Part shown: piece after piece, positions 34,189 through 42,327 of the stretch
Layout: each line of letters begins with the position of its first letter
How positions within the stretch are numbered: position 1 is the stretch's first letter
DNA from: Hungatella sp. UBA3147
GTDB taxonomy: Bacteria; Bacillota; Clostridia; Lachnospirales; Lachnospiraceae
Assembly (NCBI GenBank): GCA_002365025.1
Contig: DEYX01000348.1
Location: 1 to 59,811, forward strand
DNA: 59,811 nucleotides
Reading direction: 5' to 3'
Program-made: the position numbers and the translations under genes
Notes under the pieces: model-generated
Database searches by the model: none
The model's input: the letters and a program-made list of their open reading frames with translations, nothing else
What the model was told of the DNA's origin: nothing

Positions 34189-34776
34189 TTATAATATTTG
34201 AATATGGAAAGCAATCGCTTGATATGGGATAACTGCAGTTTGAATTTCGGAATGGATCACGTTTACTAATAAACCAGGGTAAAGTGTACGGAAAGGAACA
34301 GGGTTGCCATTTGTATCACGAACGGTAGCCTTAGTGGCAATATGAAATTCTATTTGATTATCGGGATTATCAGGATCGAAAGTATAGAAAATAAACTTAT
34401 CGATGTCCACTTCTGTGATTTGAGCTGTGGTAGAACTAAATGATGGCTGACCGTATTCTTTTGCAACAATTAAATAAGCGTTGGCTTGTGGCGGAATGCG
34501 CCATTCCATAATCGGTGAAAATAAGGCATCCACCACCATGCCTGCTTCAATGTCACATAAGCATATATGCTGACCGAATAGATTAAGAACATCTGTGTAA
34601 AAGCCTGCATTAAGCCTTAATGGTTCGGATATCGTTTTATTTTGTCCAGACTGAGAGTAGATAATGTCTATATATCCAGTGGCTCTGCTGCGGGTAAAAA
34701 CCTCTGTAACCATTGCATTATTAACTTGCAGGATTCGTCCCATTTGCGTGATTGTACTTAAATCATTCATGTACAT
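34189..34776 (-). CDS. Hypothetical 195-residue protein
   Basis: I do not recognise this protein. It starts MYMNDLSTITQMGRILQV, is predicted mostly beta-strand, and contains DFDxD-like acidic loops (TFDPDNPDNQIEF) and VRDTNGNPVPFRTLYPG. No signal peptide or membrane segment is seen. AAGAGG six bases before ATG 34776 supports translation. It stands alone between dinB and the SRAP gene on the same strand. An envelope or coat role is conceivable but unsupported. Confidence 0.6.
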   Translation of the reverse strand: MYMNDLSTITQMGRILQVNNAMVTEVFTRSRATGYIDIIYSQSGQNKTISEPLRLNAGFYTDVLNLFGQHICLCDIEAGMVVDALFSPIMEWRIPPQANAYLIVAKEYGQPSFSSTTAQITEVDIDKFIFYTFDPDNPDNQIEFHIATKATVRDTNGNPVPFRTLYPGLLVNVIHSEIQTAVIPYQAIAFHIQIL

Positions 34777-34855
34777 TTATGGCCTCTTAGAGATTTTATA
34801 TAATCGTTATATTATATGCATAGATTTTTAAAATTGCTATGGTTGAGCCGATCTT

Positions 34856-35413
34856 TTATATAGCCTTATACTGTACTTCGCTGATTGCCTGATTCATTGT
34901 ACTAACTGGGTTATGTCCATAAAGCCATTCGTCATGACTTCTTTTGGGGAGAATTACCGGCATTCTGTCATGAATAAATGAAATGCCGGACCAGGCCGGA
35001 CGAGTCAGGATAACGAAAGAGGAGTCTCCTGTTTGTAAGTCTGTTTTTGACAATCCCGCCATCCATACCGGATTTTTTTCCGGAGCCATCAGGGCATACT
35101 TCACCTTTTGCTTTCCCCGGCGTTCCCATTCAAAATACCAGCTTGCAGGGACCAGGCAGCGTCCCTCCATCATCGGACGCCGAAACATATTTTTCTCTGC
35201 TGCCGTCTCGCTTCGGGCATTAATTATCTCACCTTTGCCGTCATATTTAGGAAATCCCCAGCGCATTGCCTTCATGATTCCAGCCGGGGATAATACAGGT
35301 GCAAGGTTAGTCGGGAATATTTCTCCGGTTTTTACCGCAGTTTTTTTCTCTACTTCGGCAATAATAGAACGTAATTCGCTGTCATCTATTTCAATGTAAT
35401 ATCTTCCGCACAT
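34856..35413 (-). CDS. SRAP (HMCES/YedK) abasic-site protein
   Basis: Forms a covalent thiazolidine link to abasic sites in single-stranded DNA, shielding them during replication. The 185-residue protein starts MCGRYY, so after Met removal the catalytic Cys becomes residue 1; INARSETA, the ASWYFEW glutamate and HDRMPVIL complete the active site. ATG 35413 is fixed by the need for Cys2 and by AAAGGTGG upstream. It lies near dinB on the same strand, a small DNA-damage neighbourhood. Confidence 0.94.
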   Translation of the reverse strand: MCGRYYIEIDDSELRSIIAEVEKKTAVKTGEIFPTNLAPVLSPAGIMKAMRWGFPKYDGKGEIINARSETAAEKNMFRRPMMEGRCLVPASWYFEWERRGKQKVKYALMAPEKNPVWMAGLSKTDLQTGDSSFVILTRPAWSGISFIHDRMPVILPKRSHDEWLYGHNPVSTMNQAISEVQYKAI

Positions 35414-35703
35414 GTAATTTAACCACCTTTCCAATTATACTTTGATAAATCAGAATTTGATTCTCTTATACCTTCTTTGCATTGAAGAGATTATATCACT
35501 TACAGTATACAGCATCAAGGTGTGCTTTATAAACATAATGAAAATTTAACCTCATGAAGCAGGAGTGCGGATTGCGAATAACCGATTAGTGATTGATAGT
35601 TGGTAGTTTTTTAACAATAAGATATTATTAAAGTAGGAACATGACATACTGTTGTCTTAATTGATGTGATATATTTGTTTCAAATAATAAACAGGAGGCA
35701 AAT

Positions 35704-36132
35704 ATGATGAATGAAGAAGTTATTACCAGAGCCGTAGAAATTATTGAAAGAAAGACCGGTGGAGGAAACGAGGGGTATTGCGTATTGGCGTTGATTGACA
35801 AAGACGGTTATCCGACCGCCTCCACGATATCCGCATCAAAGGCAGGAGGTATCGACTGGATCACATTCTGCACTGGACTTGGAAGCAATAAATCCGATCG
35901 CATTAAACAATGCAGCCTCGCCAGTGTTTGTTTTAACGGAATAGACCACAATATCACCCTGGTGGGTACAATAGAAATATTAACCGATCCGGATATAAAA
36001 AAAGAAATGTGGTACAAGGGGCTTGAAGAAAATTTTGACGGACCGGAAGATCCAAATTACTGTGTTCTGCGTTTTAAAACAGAACGTTACAATCTATTTG
36101 TTGATTGGAAGGAAGCAATAGGAACATTATAA
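35704..36132 (+). CDS. Pyridoxamine 5'-phosphate oxidase-like flavin-binding protein
   Basis: A 142-residue split-barrel protein of the general stress protein 26 / PNPOx-like group: EGYCVLALIDKDGYPTASTIS, ITFCTGLGSNKSDRIKQ, ASVCFNG and IEILTDPDIKKEMW follow the family order. It probably binds FMN or a related flavin; the substrate is unknown. AGGAGG precedes ATG 35704. It is a single-gene unit closed by a hairpin at 36210-36241. Confidence 0.85.
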   Translation: MMNEEVITRAVEIIERKTGGGNEGYCVLALIDKDGYPTASTISASKAGGIDWITFCTGLGSNKSDRIKQCSLASVCFNGIDHNITLVGTIEILTDPDIKKEMWYKGLEENFDGPEDPNYCVLRFKTERYNLFVDWKEAIGTL

Positions 36133-36209
36133 GAGGATTTTGGCTTAAAGGACTGCCGGTCAAACGGTCGTCAGCCTTCAATCCAAGGGAAAGAACCAAT
36201 GATTCTGCA

Positions 36210-36245
36210 AGCTGCTGGCTATGGTGTTTAAGCCGGCAGCTTTCT
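36210..36245 (+). terminator. Hairpin terminator after the PNPOx-like gene
   Basis: AGCTGCTGGCT at 36210-36220 pairs with AGCCGGCAGCT at 36231-36241 (one G-U), followed by TTCTTGTT. It lies 78 bases after the stop codon. Confidence 0.65.
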
Positions 36246-36384
36246 TGTTGTGCAGGATCAAACAAGGGTAGCCTTGGCCCCATGGGGACTGCCTTGGTAA
36301 AAAGGGTTTTAAATTGAAATCTTTTATGATACTATAGCTCTATAGAAATGCAGCAGCATCGCTTCAGGGAGAAGGGGAGGTATT

Positions 36385-38322
36385 ATGAGAAGTTTGGCGT
36401 ATTTAAAACTGATGGCAAGGGAGTATCCGACGATTAAGGCTGCTTCCAGCGAGATCATCAACCTTACTGCCATACAGGGCTTACCAAAGGGAACGGAATA
36501 TTTTTTCAGTGACTTACATGGTGAATATGAGGCATTTGTCCATTTATTAAAAAGTGCCTCAGGCGTTATCCGTGAAAAAATCACGGAAACATTCAGCCAC
36601 ATCATACCAGAGAAAGAAGAAGTGGCGTTAGCCAACTTAATTTACTATCCGGAGCGGATCATGAATCAGCTGGAGCTTAAGGGCCTGGCAGACGGAGACT
36701 GGCAGAGAGTGACCATCTACCGGCTGGTACAGATTTGCAAAGTGGTTTCATCAAAGTACACCAGATCCAAGGTAAGGAAGAAGATGCCCCCGGAGTTTGC
36801 CTACATTATTGATGAGCTGCTTCATGTGGATTATAATGATGATAATAAACGTGTATACTATAATGAGATCATACGGTCCATCATTGACATTCGGGTGGGA
36901 GATAAGTTCATCATAGCCTTATGCGAGCTGATCCAGAATTTGACCATTGACAGCCTGCATATTATCGGAGATATTTTTGACCGGGGTCCAAGGGCGGATA
37001 TTATTATGGATGAACTGCTGCAATTTCATGACGTTGATATCCAGTGGGGCAATCATGATATCTCCTGGATGGGAGCAGCCACCGGGAATCTGGCCTGTAT
37101 CTGCAACGTACTGCGTATCGCCATCAGCTATAACAGCTTTGATGTGCTGGAGGACGGATACGGCATCAACCTGCGTCCCTTATCCATGTTTGCAGCCAGG
37201 ATTTACAGAGAGGATCCCTGCGATCGGTTTGTTCCCCAGATCCTTGATGAAAACATCTATGATGCGGTGGATCCGGGGCTGGCGGCAAAGATGCATAAGG
37301 CCATTGCGGTCATTCAGTTTAAGGTAGAAGGCCAGATCATAAAACGCCATCCGGAATATGAGATGAGCGACCGGATCCTGATTGAGGCCATTGACTTTGA
37401 CCGGGGCGTTGTGACCGTAGAGGGTAAGGAATATCCAATGCTTGATAAGTTCTTTCCAACAGTAGACCCTAAGGAACCATTAAAGCTGAGCAAGGAGGAA
37501 GGAGAGCTTCTCCATACCCTTCAGCTTTCTTTCATGCATAACGAGCTTCTTCATAAGCATATTCGTTTTCTGTATTCTCATGGAAGCATGTATAAATGTT
37601 ACAATTCAAACCTTCTCTACCATGGCTGTATTCCCATGAGAGAGGACGGCTCCTTTGAAGAGATCGTGGTGGATCACCATGCTTACTCAGGGAAGGCGTT
37701 AATGGATTACGTGGACCGGAAGGCTCAAAATGCATATTTTATGCCGGAGGGTTCAGCGGAGAGTGAGGATGCCAGGGATTTCATGTGGTATCTATGGTGC
37801 GGAGCCAAATCTCCGGTTTACGGCAAGGGGAAGATGACGACCTTTGAACATTATTTTATCGAAGATCCATCTGCTCACAAGGAGCCTATGAACCCTTATT
37901 ACAGACTTAGCATGAAGGAAGAAACCTGTGATAAGATATTGGAAGAATTCGGCCTTCCTAAAAAAGGTTCCCACATCATCAACGGTCACGTTCCGGTGAA
38001 AATAAAGGAAGGGGAATCGCCGGTGAAGGCGAGAGGCAAGCTGTTCCTCATAGATGGAGGGCTGTCAAAGGCCTACCAGACTAAGACAGGAATCGCAGGC
38101 TATACGCTCATTTATAATTCCAACCATCTGGCTCTTGCGGAGCACAAACCCTTTGATCCGAATAAGGAAAGCACGCCAAAGGTTTCAGTTGTTGAGAACA
38201 TGAAGAACCGGGTCATGGTGGCGGATACGGATAAAGGCGCGGAGCTGGCCGAGCGGATTGCAGATTTAAAGGAACTGGTGGCGGCATACCGGGATGGCGT
38301 AATTAAGGAAAAGGTAGAGTAG
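36385..38322 (+). CDS. fbp: Fructose-1,6-bisphosphatase, class III
   Basis: Hydrolyses fructose 1,6-bisphosphate in gluconeogenesis. The 645-residue protein belongs to the large Firmicute class III, a calcineurin-like phosphoesterase: FSDLHGEYEAF near residue 41, IIGDIFDRGPRADI near 192, WGNHDISWMG near 220, and NGHVPVK later supply metal ligands. Length is right for the class. GGGAGG precedes ATG 36385. It is flanked by its own leader and a short gap to the DUF1700 gene. Confidence 0.96.
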   Translation: MRSLAYLKLMAREYPTIKAASSEIINLTAIQGLPKGTEYFFSDLHGEYEAFVHLLKSASGVIREKITETFSHIIPEKEEVALANLIYYPERIMNQLELKGLADGDWQRVTIYRLVQICKVVSSKYTRSKVRKKMPPEFAYIIDELLHVDYNDDNKRVYYNEIIRSIIDIRVGDKFIIALCELIQNLTIDSLHIIGDIFDRGPRADIIMDELLQFHDVDIQWGNHDISWMGAATGNLACICNVLRIAISYNSFDVLEDGYGINLRPLSMFAARIYREDPCDRFVPQILDENIYDAVDPGLAAKMHKAIAVIQFKVEGQIIKRHPEYEMSDRILIEAIDFDRGVVTVEGKEYPMLDKFFPTVDPKEPLKLSKEEGELLHTLQLSFMHNELLHKHIRFLYSHGSMYKCYNSNLLYHGCIPMREDGSFEEIVVDHHAYSGKALMDYVDRKAQNAYFMPEGSAESEDARDFMWYLWCGAKSPVYGKGKMTTFEHYFIEDPSAHKEPMNPYYRLSMKEETCDKILEEFGLPKKGSHIINGHVPVKIKEGESPVKARGKLFLIDGGLSKAYQTKTGIAGYTLIYNSNHLALAEHKPFDPNKESTPKVSVVENMKNRVMVADTDKGAELAERIADLKELVAAYRDGVIKEKVE

Positions 38323-38440
38323 TCTGTTCGGATAAGCCTATTATGAAATTTTAAGAATTTTTTCAGAGAAGGTTTCTTTACGAAGTCCCTGTCGGATGAT
38401 ACAATAATCAAAGCTATTTACTTAATTGAAGGAGGCTCAG

Positions 38441-38914
38441 ATGAGCAGACAGGAGTTTTTACAGCGCTTAAGGGAGGCTTTATCAGGTGAAGTTTCTGGA
38501 AGTGTGATTGAAGAAAATATCAGGTACTATGAAGAATATATCGGCACGGAAGTGAGAAATGGTTCTACGGAAGAGGCGGTGATAGCCTCCATCGGCGATC
38601 CAAGACTGATTGCCAAGACTATTTTAGAGGCCAGCGAAAATGCAAAGAGCAGCGGATCCGGAAGAACTTTTTATGAATCCTACTCTGGCGCGGACCGGAA
38701 TGTGTATGAGGATCCAGGTAATTCCGGACGCCGTATGCATTACATTGACTTGAGCAAATGGTACTGGAAGCTTTTGGGAGTTACGGTTCTTATCTTATTT
38801 TTCTTTCTGATTGCCAGCATTGTTACAGGGATTTTCAGCCTTCTGATGCCTATTATGGGCCCATTGCTTTTGGTATTTCTCATTGTCTGGTTCGTAAGAG
38901 GAACGAAACGATAA
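38441..38914 (+). CDS. DUF1700/HAAS-domain membrane protein
   Basis: A 157-residue protein with an N-terminal helical HAAS-type domain (MSRQEFLQRLREALSG, then EENIRYYEEYI) and two C-terminal membrane helices (about 110-132 and 135-150). Family members are usually paired with a PadR regulator and control envelope or stress functions; here no PadR gene adjoins. GAAGGAGG before ATG 38441 fixes the start. Confidence 0.8.
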   Translation: MSRQEFLQRLREALSGEVSGSVIEENIRYYEEYIGTEVRNGSTEEAVIASIGDPRLIAKTILEASENAKSSGSGRTFYESYSGADRNVYEDPGNSGRRMHYIDLSKWYWKLLGVTVLILFFFLIASIVTGIFSLLMPIMGPLLLVFLIVWFVRGTKR

Positions 38915-38959
38915 AGTTAAATAAATTTAACAAGTTTATAGAAATGTTACGAAACTGTG

Positions 38960-39000
38960 ACGGCAGTCATGACGCATAAAGCGCCATGACTGCCGTTTTT
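38960..39000 (+). terminator. Strong terminator before the first NlpC/P60 gene
   Basis: ACGGCAGTCATG at 38960-38971 pairs perfectly with 38985-38996, and TTTTT follows. The next promoter starts three bases later. Confidence 0.92.
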
Positions 39001-39002
39001 GC

Positions 39003-39031
39003 TTGACAAATTCGAGGAATAAGTATATAAT
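39003..39031 (+). promoter_or_regulatory. Consensus sigma-A promoter of NlpC/P60 gene 1
   Basis: TTGACA at 39003-39008, exactly 17 bases, TATAAT at 39026-39031: both hexamers match consensus. A WalR-like box lies at the probable start site. Confidence 0.92.
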
Positions 39032-39037
39032 TCGAAA

Positions 39038-39054
39038 TGTAACAATTATGTAAT
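39038..39054 (+). promoter_or_regulatory. WalR-like box at the start site of NlpC/P60 gene 1
   Basis: TGTAAC, five bases, TGTAAT matches the published WalR (YycF) direct-repeat consensus TGTWAH-N5-TGTWAH exactly. Lying at about +1 to +17 it would more readily repress than activate. Confidence 0.6.
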
Positions 39055-39108
39055 ATTTTAACAAAGTATTGCGGGAACGACAGAAAAACGTAAAACAGGA
39101 GATTTAAT

Positions 39109-39801
39109 ATGAAGAATAAAATGTGGAAGGCGATGGGCCTTTTAGGGATTTTAGCAAGCTTAAGCTGGACTCCCCAGGTAGAGGCGAAAGCAGCGGAAAT
39201 TGCTGTAGAAACCAGCACAACACTTTATGCGAAGATGGATATGCCTGTGTCTGTCAGAGAAGCTGCGGATAAGTCGGGAACGGCTCTTTCCCAGGCAGGG
39301 GAAGGCCAGACTTATGAAGTGGTTGAATCCCCAGGGGATGGCTGGATTAAAATAAAGACTCCGGAAGGAGAAGGTTACATACAAAGCGATGCTGCGACCC
39401 TGATTGAGAAGACTCAGGAAAAGGTGGACAAGTCCGTAATGCAGCGCCAGAAAATTGTAGATTATGCGCTTCAGTTTGTGGGCGGACGCTATGTCTACGG
39501 AGGAGTCAATCCCAAAACAGGAGTGGATTGTTCCGGATTTACCAGTTATGTGTTAAGGAATGCGGCTGGTGTAAGCTTAAGCCACAGCTCTAAGTCTCAG
39601 GCAGGAGAAGGCCGCAGCGTCAGCTACGAGGATGCCCGTGCAGGGGATCTGGTATTTTATGGAAAAAATGGTTCTATTAACCATGTTGCCTTATACATGG
39701 GAGACGGCCGGGTAGTCCACGCTTCCACAGAAAAGACCGGAATTATCGTAACAAACGTCATGTATCGCAAGCCTGTGAAATTTGTCAGGGTTTTAAACTA
39801 A
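39109..39801 (+). CDS. Secreted SH3-NlpC/P60 cell-wall hydrolase, copy 1
   Basis: Exported peptidoglycan endopeptidase of 230 residues. Signal peptide about 1-27 (cleavage near VEAKA), a bacterial SH3 domain (about 42-100), and an NlpC/P60 domain with Cys in VDCSGFTSY (near 139), His in INHVALYMG (near 190) and a third polar His in VVHAST (near 203). It probably cuts the D-Glu to diamino acid bond. The paralogue 130 bases downstream has the same layout, so a tandem duplication is likely. AGGAG precedes ATG 39109. Confidence 0.93.
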   Translation: MKNKMWKAMGLLGILASLSWTPQVEAKAAEIAVETSTTLYAKMDMPVSVREAADKSGTALSQAGEGQTYEVVESPGDGWIKIKTPEGEGYIQSDAATLIEKTQEKVDKSVMQRQKIVDYALQFVGGRYVYGGVNPKTGVDCSGFTSYVLRNAAGVSLSHSSKSQAGEGRSVSYEDARAGDLVFYGKNGSINHVALYMGDGRVVHASTEKTGIIVTNVMYRKPVKFVRVLN

Positions 39802-39835
39802 AATAATTTTAAATTCGTGCACTTTTAAATAATAC

Positions 39836-39864
39836 TTGACGAAAAGATAAAATAATTGTATAAT
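39836..39864 (+). promoter_or_regulatory. Sigma-A promoter of NlpC/P60 gene 2
   Basis: TTGACG at 39836-39841, 17 bases, TATAAT at 39859-39864. Near-consensus, so the second hydrolase is transcribed independently. Confidence 0.9.
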
Positions 39865-39876
39865 AACCGTAATGAA

Positions 39877-39893
39877 TTTAATACTTATGTAAC
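39877..39893 (+). promoter_or_regulatory. Degenerate WalR-like box at NlpC/P60 gene 2
   Basis: TTTAAT, five bases (ACTTA), TGTAAC: one hexamer is perfect and the other has one change from TGTWAH. Placed just after the promoter, as in gene 1. Confidence 0.45.
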
Positions 39894-39932
39894 ATTTGAA
39901 AATCAAAAAGTAAAAATAGGAGCAATTTCCCG

Positions 39933-40670
39933 ATGATAAACAATGCATGGAAAACGTTAGGACTTATGGCTTTTTGCGGAGCAATGGTAATGGCAGTTCC
40001 TTCAGATGTAAGAGCAGATGAAATTTCCGGTCCAGGACTCAGTTATGGGAACTATATGGTGACCGTTGATGCAGATAATGTAACGATCAGCAAGGATGAA
40101 GCAGGTAAGGAAGCGCTTATGACCGCTTCCAAGGGATCTTCTTTTGAAGTTGTACAGGATATGGGCGACGGATATATGAAGGTTAAGATCAATGATACAT
40201 ATGGCTATATGCCGGTAGAAGGCAATGCAACCGTATCTTCAACCGATGAAGAAACGCTGGCCGCATTGGAAGTTAAGGCTCAGACTCAGGCAGAGGCGGT
40301 TGTTAATTTCAGACAAAGCATTGTTAATTACGCTCTTCAGTTTGTAGGCGGACGTTATGCCTATGGCGGCAGCGATCCGCGCACCGGAGTAGACTGCTCC
40401 GGATTTACCAGATATGTGATGCAGCATGCAGCAGGTCTTACTTTAAATCGTTCTTCAGGTGGACAGGCTTCCCAGGGAAGAGCAGTCGGCGCAGATCAGA
40501 TGCGTCCGGGCGATTTGATTTTTTATGGAAGCGGATCATCCATAAACCACGTTGCCATGTATATCGGTAATGGACAAGTAGTGCATTCATCAACTTATAG
40601 AACAGGTATTAAGACTTCTCCGTGGAATTATCGGGCACCTGTAAAAATCGTCAACGTTCTTGGCGATTAA
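39933..40670 (+). CDS. Secreted SH3-NlpC/P60 cell-wall hydrolase, copy 2
   Basis: A 245-residue paralogue of the preceding gene: signal peptide about 1-29 (cleavage near VRADE), SH3-like domain (about 45-100), helical linker, and NlpC/P60 domain with VDCSGFTRY (Cys near 154), INHVAMYIG (His near 205) and VVHSST. The two proteins share GGRY-YGG-P-TGVDCSGFT. It has its own near-consensus promoter and WalR-like site, and is followed by three tandem hairpins. Confidence 0.93.
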   Translation: MINNAWKTLGLMAFCGAMVMAVPSDVRADEISGPGLSYGNYMVTVDADNVTISKDEAGKEALMTASKGSSFEVVQDMGDGYMKVKINDTYGYMPVEGNATVSSTDEETLAALEVKAQTQAEAVVNFRQSIVNYALQFVGGRYAYGGSDPRTGVDCSGFTRYVMQHAAGLTLNRSSGGQASQGRAVGADQMRPGDLIFYGSGSSINHVAMYIGNGQVVHSSTYRTGIKTSPWNYRAPVKIVNVLGD

Positions 40671-40706
40671 TGAAATAGCGGATAACCGGATTTTGGAAGG
40701 GATATA

Positions 40707-40738
40707 AGACCCCCAGCATTTTATGCTGGGGGTCTTTT
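40707..40738 (+). terminator. Terminator after NlpC/P60 gene 2
   Basis: AGACCCCCAGCAT at 40707-40719 pairs with 40723-40735, followed by TTTT. Very GC-rich stem with a three-base loop. Confidence 0.92.
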
Positions 40739-40760
40739 GATGCTTACAATCAGGAAAAAG

Positions 40761-40848
40761 AGAAACAGCCGGAATAGGGGAGCTATTTCGGCTGCTTCTG
40801 AGGGGAGTATAAATAATTAATAAGGATGAGGGGAAAACCCCTCATTTT
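40761..40848 (+). terminator. Two further tandem hairpins
   Basis: A 16-base imperfect stem pairs 40761-40776 with 40784-40799, and a perfect ATGAGGGG-aaaa-CCCCTCAT hairpin spans 40826-40845, followed by TTTT. With the terminator at 40707 this makes three stem-loops in 145 bases without a gene. Confidence 0.7.
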
Positions 40849-41020
40849 GATTATAATATAGCTGTGATAAAAATGCAAAGTATTTTTACAAAATATGGCT
40901 GCATTTTCGAATAATATATCATTTCCTCTTTAATTTTAAAATAAAAAAACAATTGTATAATATTTTATAAACTCGCCATACTAACGATGTAACGAAAAAC
41001 GCCGACAGGAGGTATTTATT

Positions 41021-41239
41021 ATGTCTAAGAATAACTACAATGATATGGAGAACTCCAGGAACTCACAGAACAACAATCAGAACAACAATCAGAACAACAA
41101 TCAGAACAATAATCAGAATAACAGCCGTAACTCCAGCAAGGACAGCAGCCGTAATTCCAGCAAAGACAGCAGCCGTGATTCCAGCAGGGACAGCAGCCGT
41201 GATTCCAGCAAAGACAACAACCGTAACAGATTCAACTAA
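41021..41239 (+). CDS. Low-complexity Asn/Gln/Ser/Arg/Asp protein
   Basis: A 72-residue protein built from two repeat arrays: QNNN units (about residues 16-34) and SSKDSSR/SSRD units (about 38-66), ending NNRNRFN. AGGAGG precedes ATG 41021, a TATAAT lies upstream and a strong terminator follows, so it is a genuine single-gene unit. It is fully hydrophilic and must be disordered. No family is recognised; small spore or coat-associated Asn-rich proteins have similar composition. Confidence 0.65.
   Translation: MSKNNYNDMENSRNSQNNNQNNNQNNNQNNNQNNSRNSSKDSSRNSSKDSSRDSSRDSSRDSSKDNNRNRFN
41066..41216 (+). repeat. Two tandem-repeat arrays inside the low-complexity gene
   Basis: Four copies of a 12-base unit (CAGAACAACAAT) run from 41066 to 41113, then about three copies of a 24-base unit encoding SSxDSSRx follow to 41216. 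Both keep the frame, so copy-number change would alter length without breaking the gene. Confidence 0.85.
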
Positions 41240-41274
41240 TAACGGTATTTGTTTTAATTGTTCTTGAGAAAAGG

Positions 41275-41314
41275 CGCGGGAAAGTGACAAAGAGGTCCTT
41301 TCCTGCGTTTTTTT
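41275..41314 (+). terminator. Terminator after the low-complexity gene
   Basis: CGCGGGAAAG at 41275-41284 pairs with CTTTCCTGCG at 41298-41307 (one G-U), followed by seven T. Confidence 0.9.
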
Positions 41315-41396
41315 GTTGAAATCTTCCCGTTTCTATATGATTTTCGCAATCCTGAAAATATGGAATATATTATTACTAGAAAGGACAGGTGATAGT

Positions 41397-41705
41397 ATGT
41401 TCAAGACCATACCTATTTGGGAAATCGATCACTATATTGATTACTATAGTGATATTATGATTATAGATCTTCGCAGTCAATCGTCCTACAGGCAGTCCCA
41501 TATTCGGGGAGCGGTAAATCTGCCATATGAAAATATGGATCGTTGGGTAAGCAGCTTGCCAAAAGATAAACTTTTGATTATTTACTGTTCCAGGGGCGGA
41601 CAAAGCATGATAGTCTGCAGAAATTTGGAGCAGTCTGGATATGATGTAGTCAATATAGCCAATGGAATCACTTATTACAAAGGAAAATATATGGTTCGCG
41701 GATAG
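41397..41705 (+). CDS. Single-domain rhodanese-like protein
   Basis: Sulfur-carrying protein of 102 residues with the rhodanese fold: IIDLRSQSSYRQSHIRGAVN and the active-site loop IYCSRGGQS with Cys near residue 64. The loop length fits a sulfurtransferase rather than a phosphatase. ATG 41397 is chosen over an earlier in-frame start because AGGTG lies just upstream and the shorter protein matches the domain. Cytoplasmic; the sulfur acceptor is unknown. Confidence 0.9.
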   Translation: MFKTIPIWEIDHYIDYYSDIMIIDLRSQSSYRQSHIRGAVNLPYENMDRWVSSLPKDKLLIIYCSRGGQSMIVCRNLEQSGYDVVNIANGITYYKGKYMVRG

Positions 41706-41777
41706 GTAAATTCATTGACAGAAATACCCCGCTAGCCTTAAAATATACCTATTAAATACAAAAGGAGAAAACAACCT

Positions 41778-42326
41778 ATGAAATATATGATTGCTTCCGA
41801 CATTCATGGTTCTGCCTATTTTTGCAGGAAGCTGTTAGATGTATATAAAACTTCCGGAGCCGGCAGGCTGATCCTGTTAGGAGACATTCTTTATCATGGC
41901 CCCAGAAATGACCTACCAAGGGAATATGCCCCGAAAGAGGTGATTTCCATGCTAAATGAATGCAAAGACCAGATCTATAGTGTAAGGGGAAATTGTGATA
42001 CAGAAGTGGATCAGATGGTACTGGAATTTCCTATTCTTGGGGATTATGCCCTGATTGCCGTCTCCGGCCTGACAATCTATGCCACTCATGGGCACATTTA
42101 CAATCAGGAAAACCTGCCTCCGTTACAAAAGGGAGACATCTTGCTTCATGGACACACTCATATCCTGACAGCAGAGCGCTTTGGAGATAATACCATATTA
42201 AATCCAGGCTCTGTGTCCATTCCAAAGGGCGGTAATCCTCCTACTTACGGTATGCTGGAGGATAAGGTGTTCCGTGTCATGGATTTTGACGGGAATGTAA
42301 TAAAAGAGATGAACTTAGGAGAATAA
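41778..42326 (+). CDS. yfcE: YfcE-type metallophosphoesterase
   Basis: A 182-residue calcineurin-like phosphodiesterase: ASDIHGSAYFC, LGDILYHGPRND, VRGNCD, and HGHTH supply the two-metal site. The LYHGPRND segment is characteristic of YfcE. It hydrolyses phosphodiester model substrates; the natural substrate is uncertain. AAAGGAG precedes ATG 41778. The next gene begins one base after the stop, so they are co-translated. Confidence 0.92.
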   Translation: MKYMIASDIHGSAYFCRKLLDVYKTSGAGRLILLGDILYHGPRNDLPREYAPKEVISMLNECKDQIYSVRGNCDTEVDQMVLEFPILGDYALIAVSGLTIYATHGHIYNQENLPPLQKGDILLHGHTHILTAERFGDNTILNPGSVSIPKGGNPPTYGMLEDKVFRVMDFDGNVIKEMNLGE

Positions 42327-42327
42327 A

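Noticed and set aside
41066..41216. CRISPR-like short tandem repeats
   Set aside because: Units are contiguous 12- and 24-base repeats without spacers and encode an in-frame protein.
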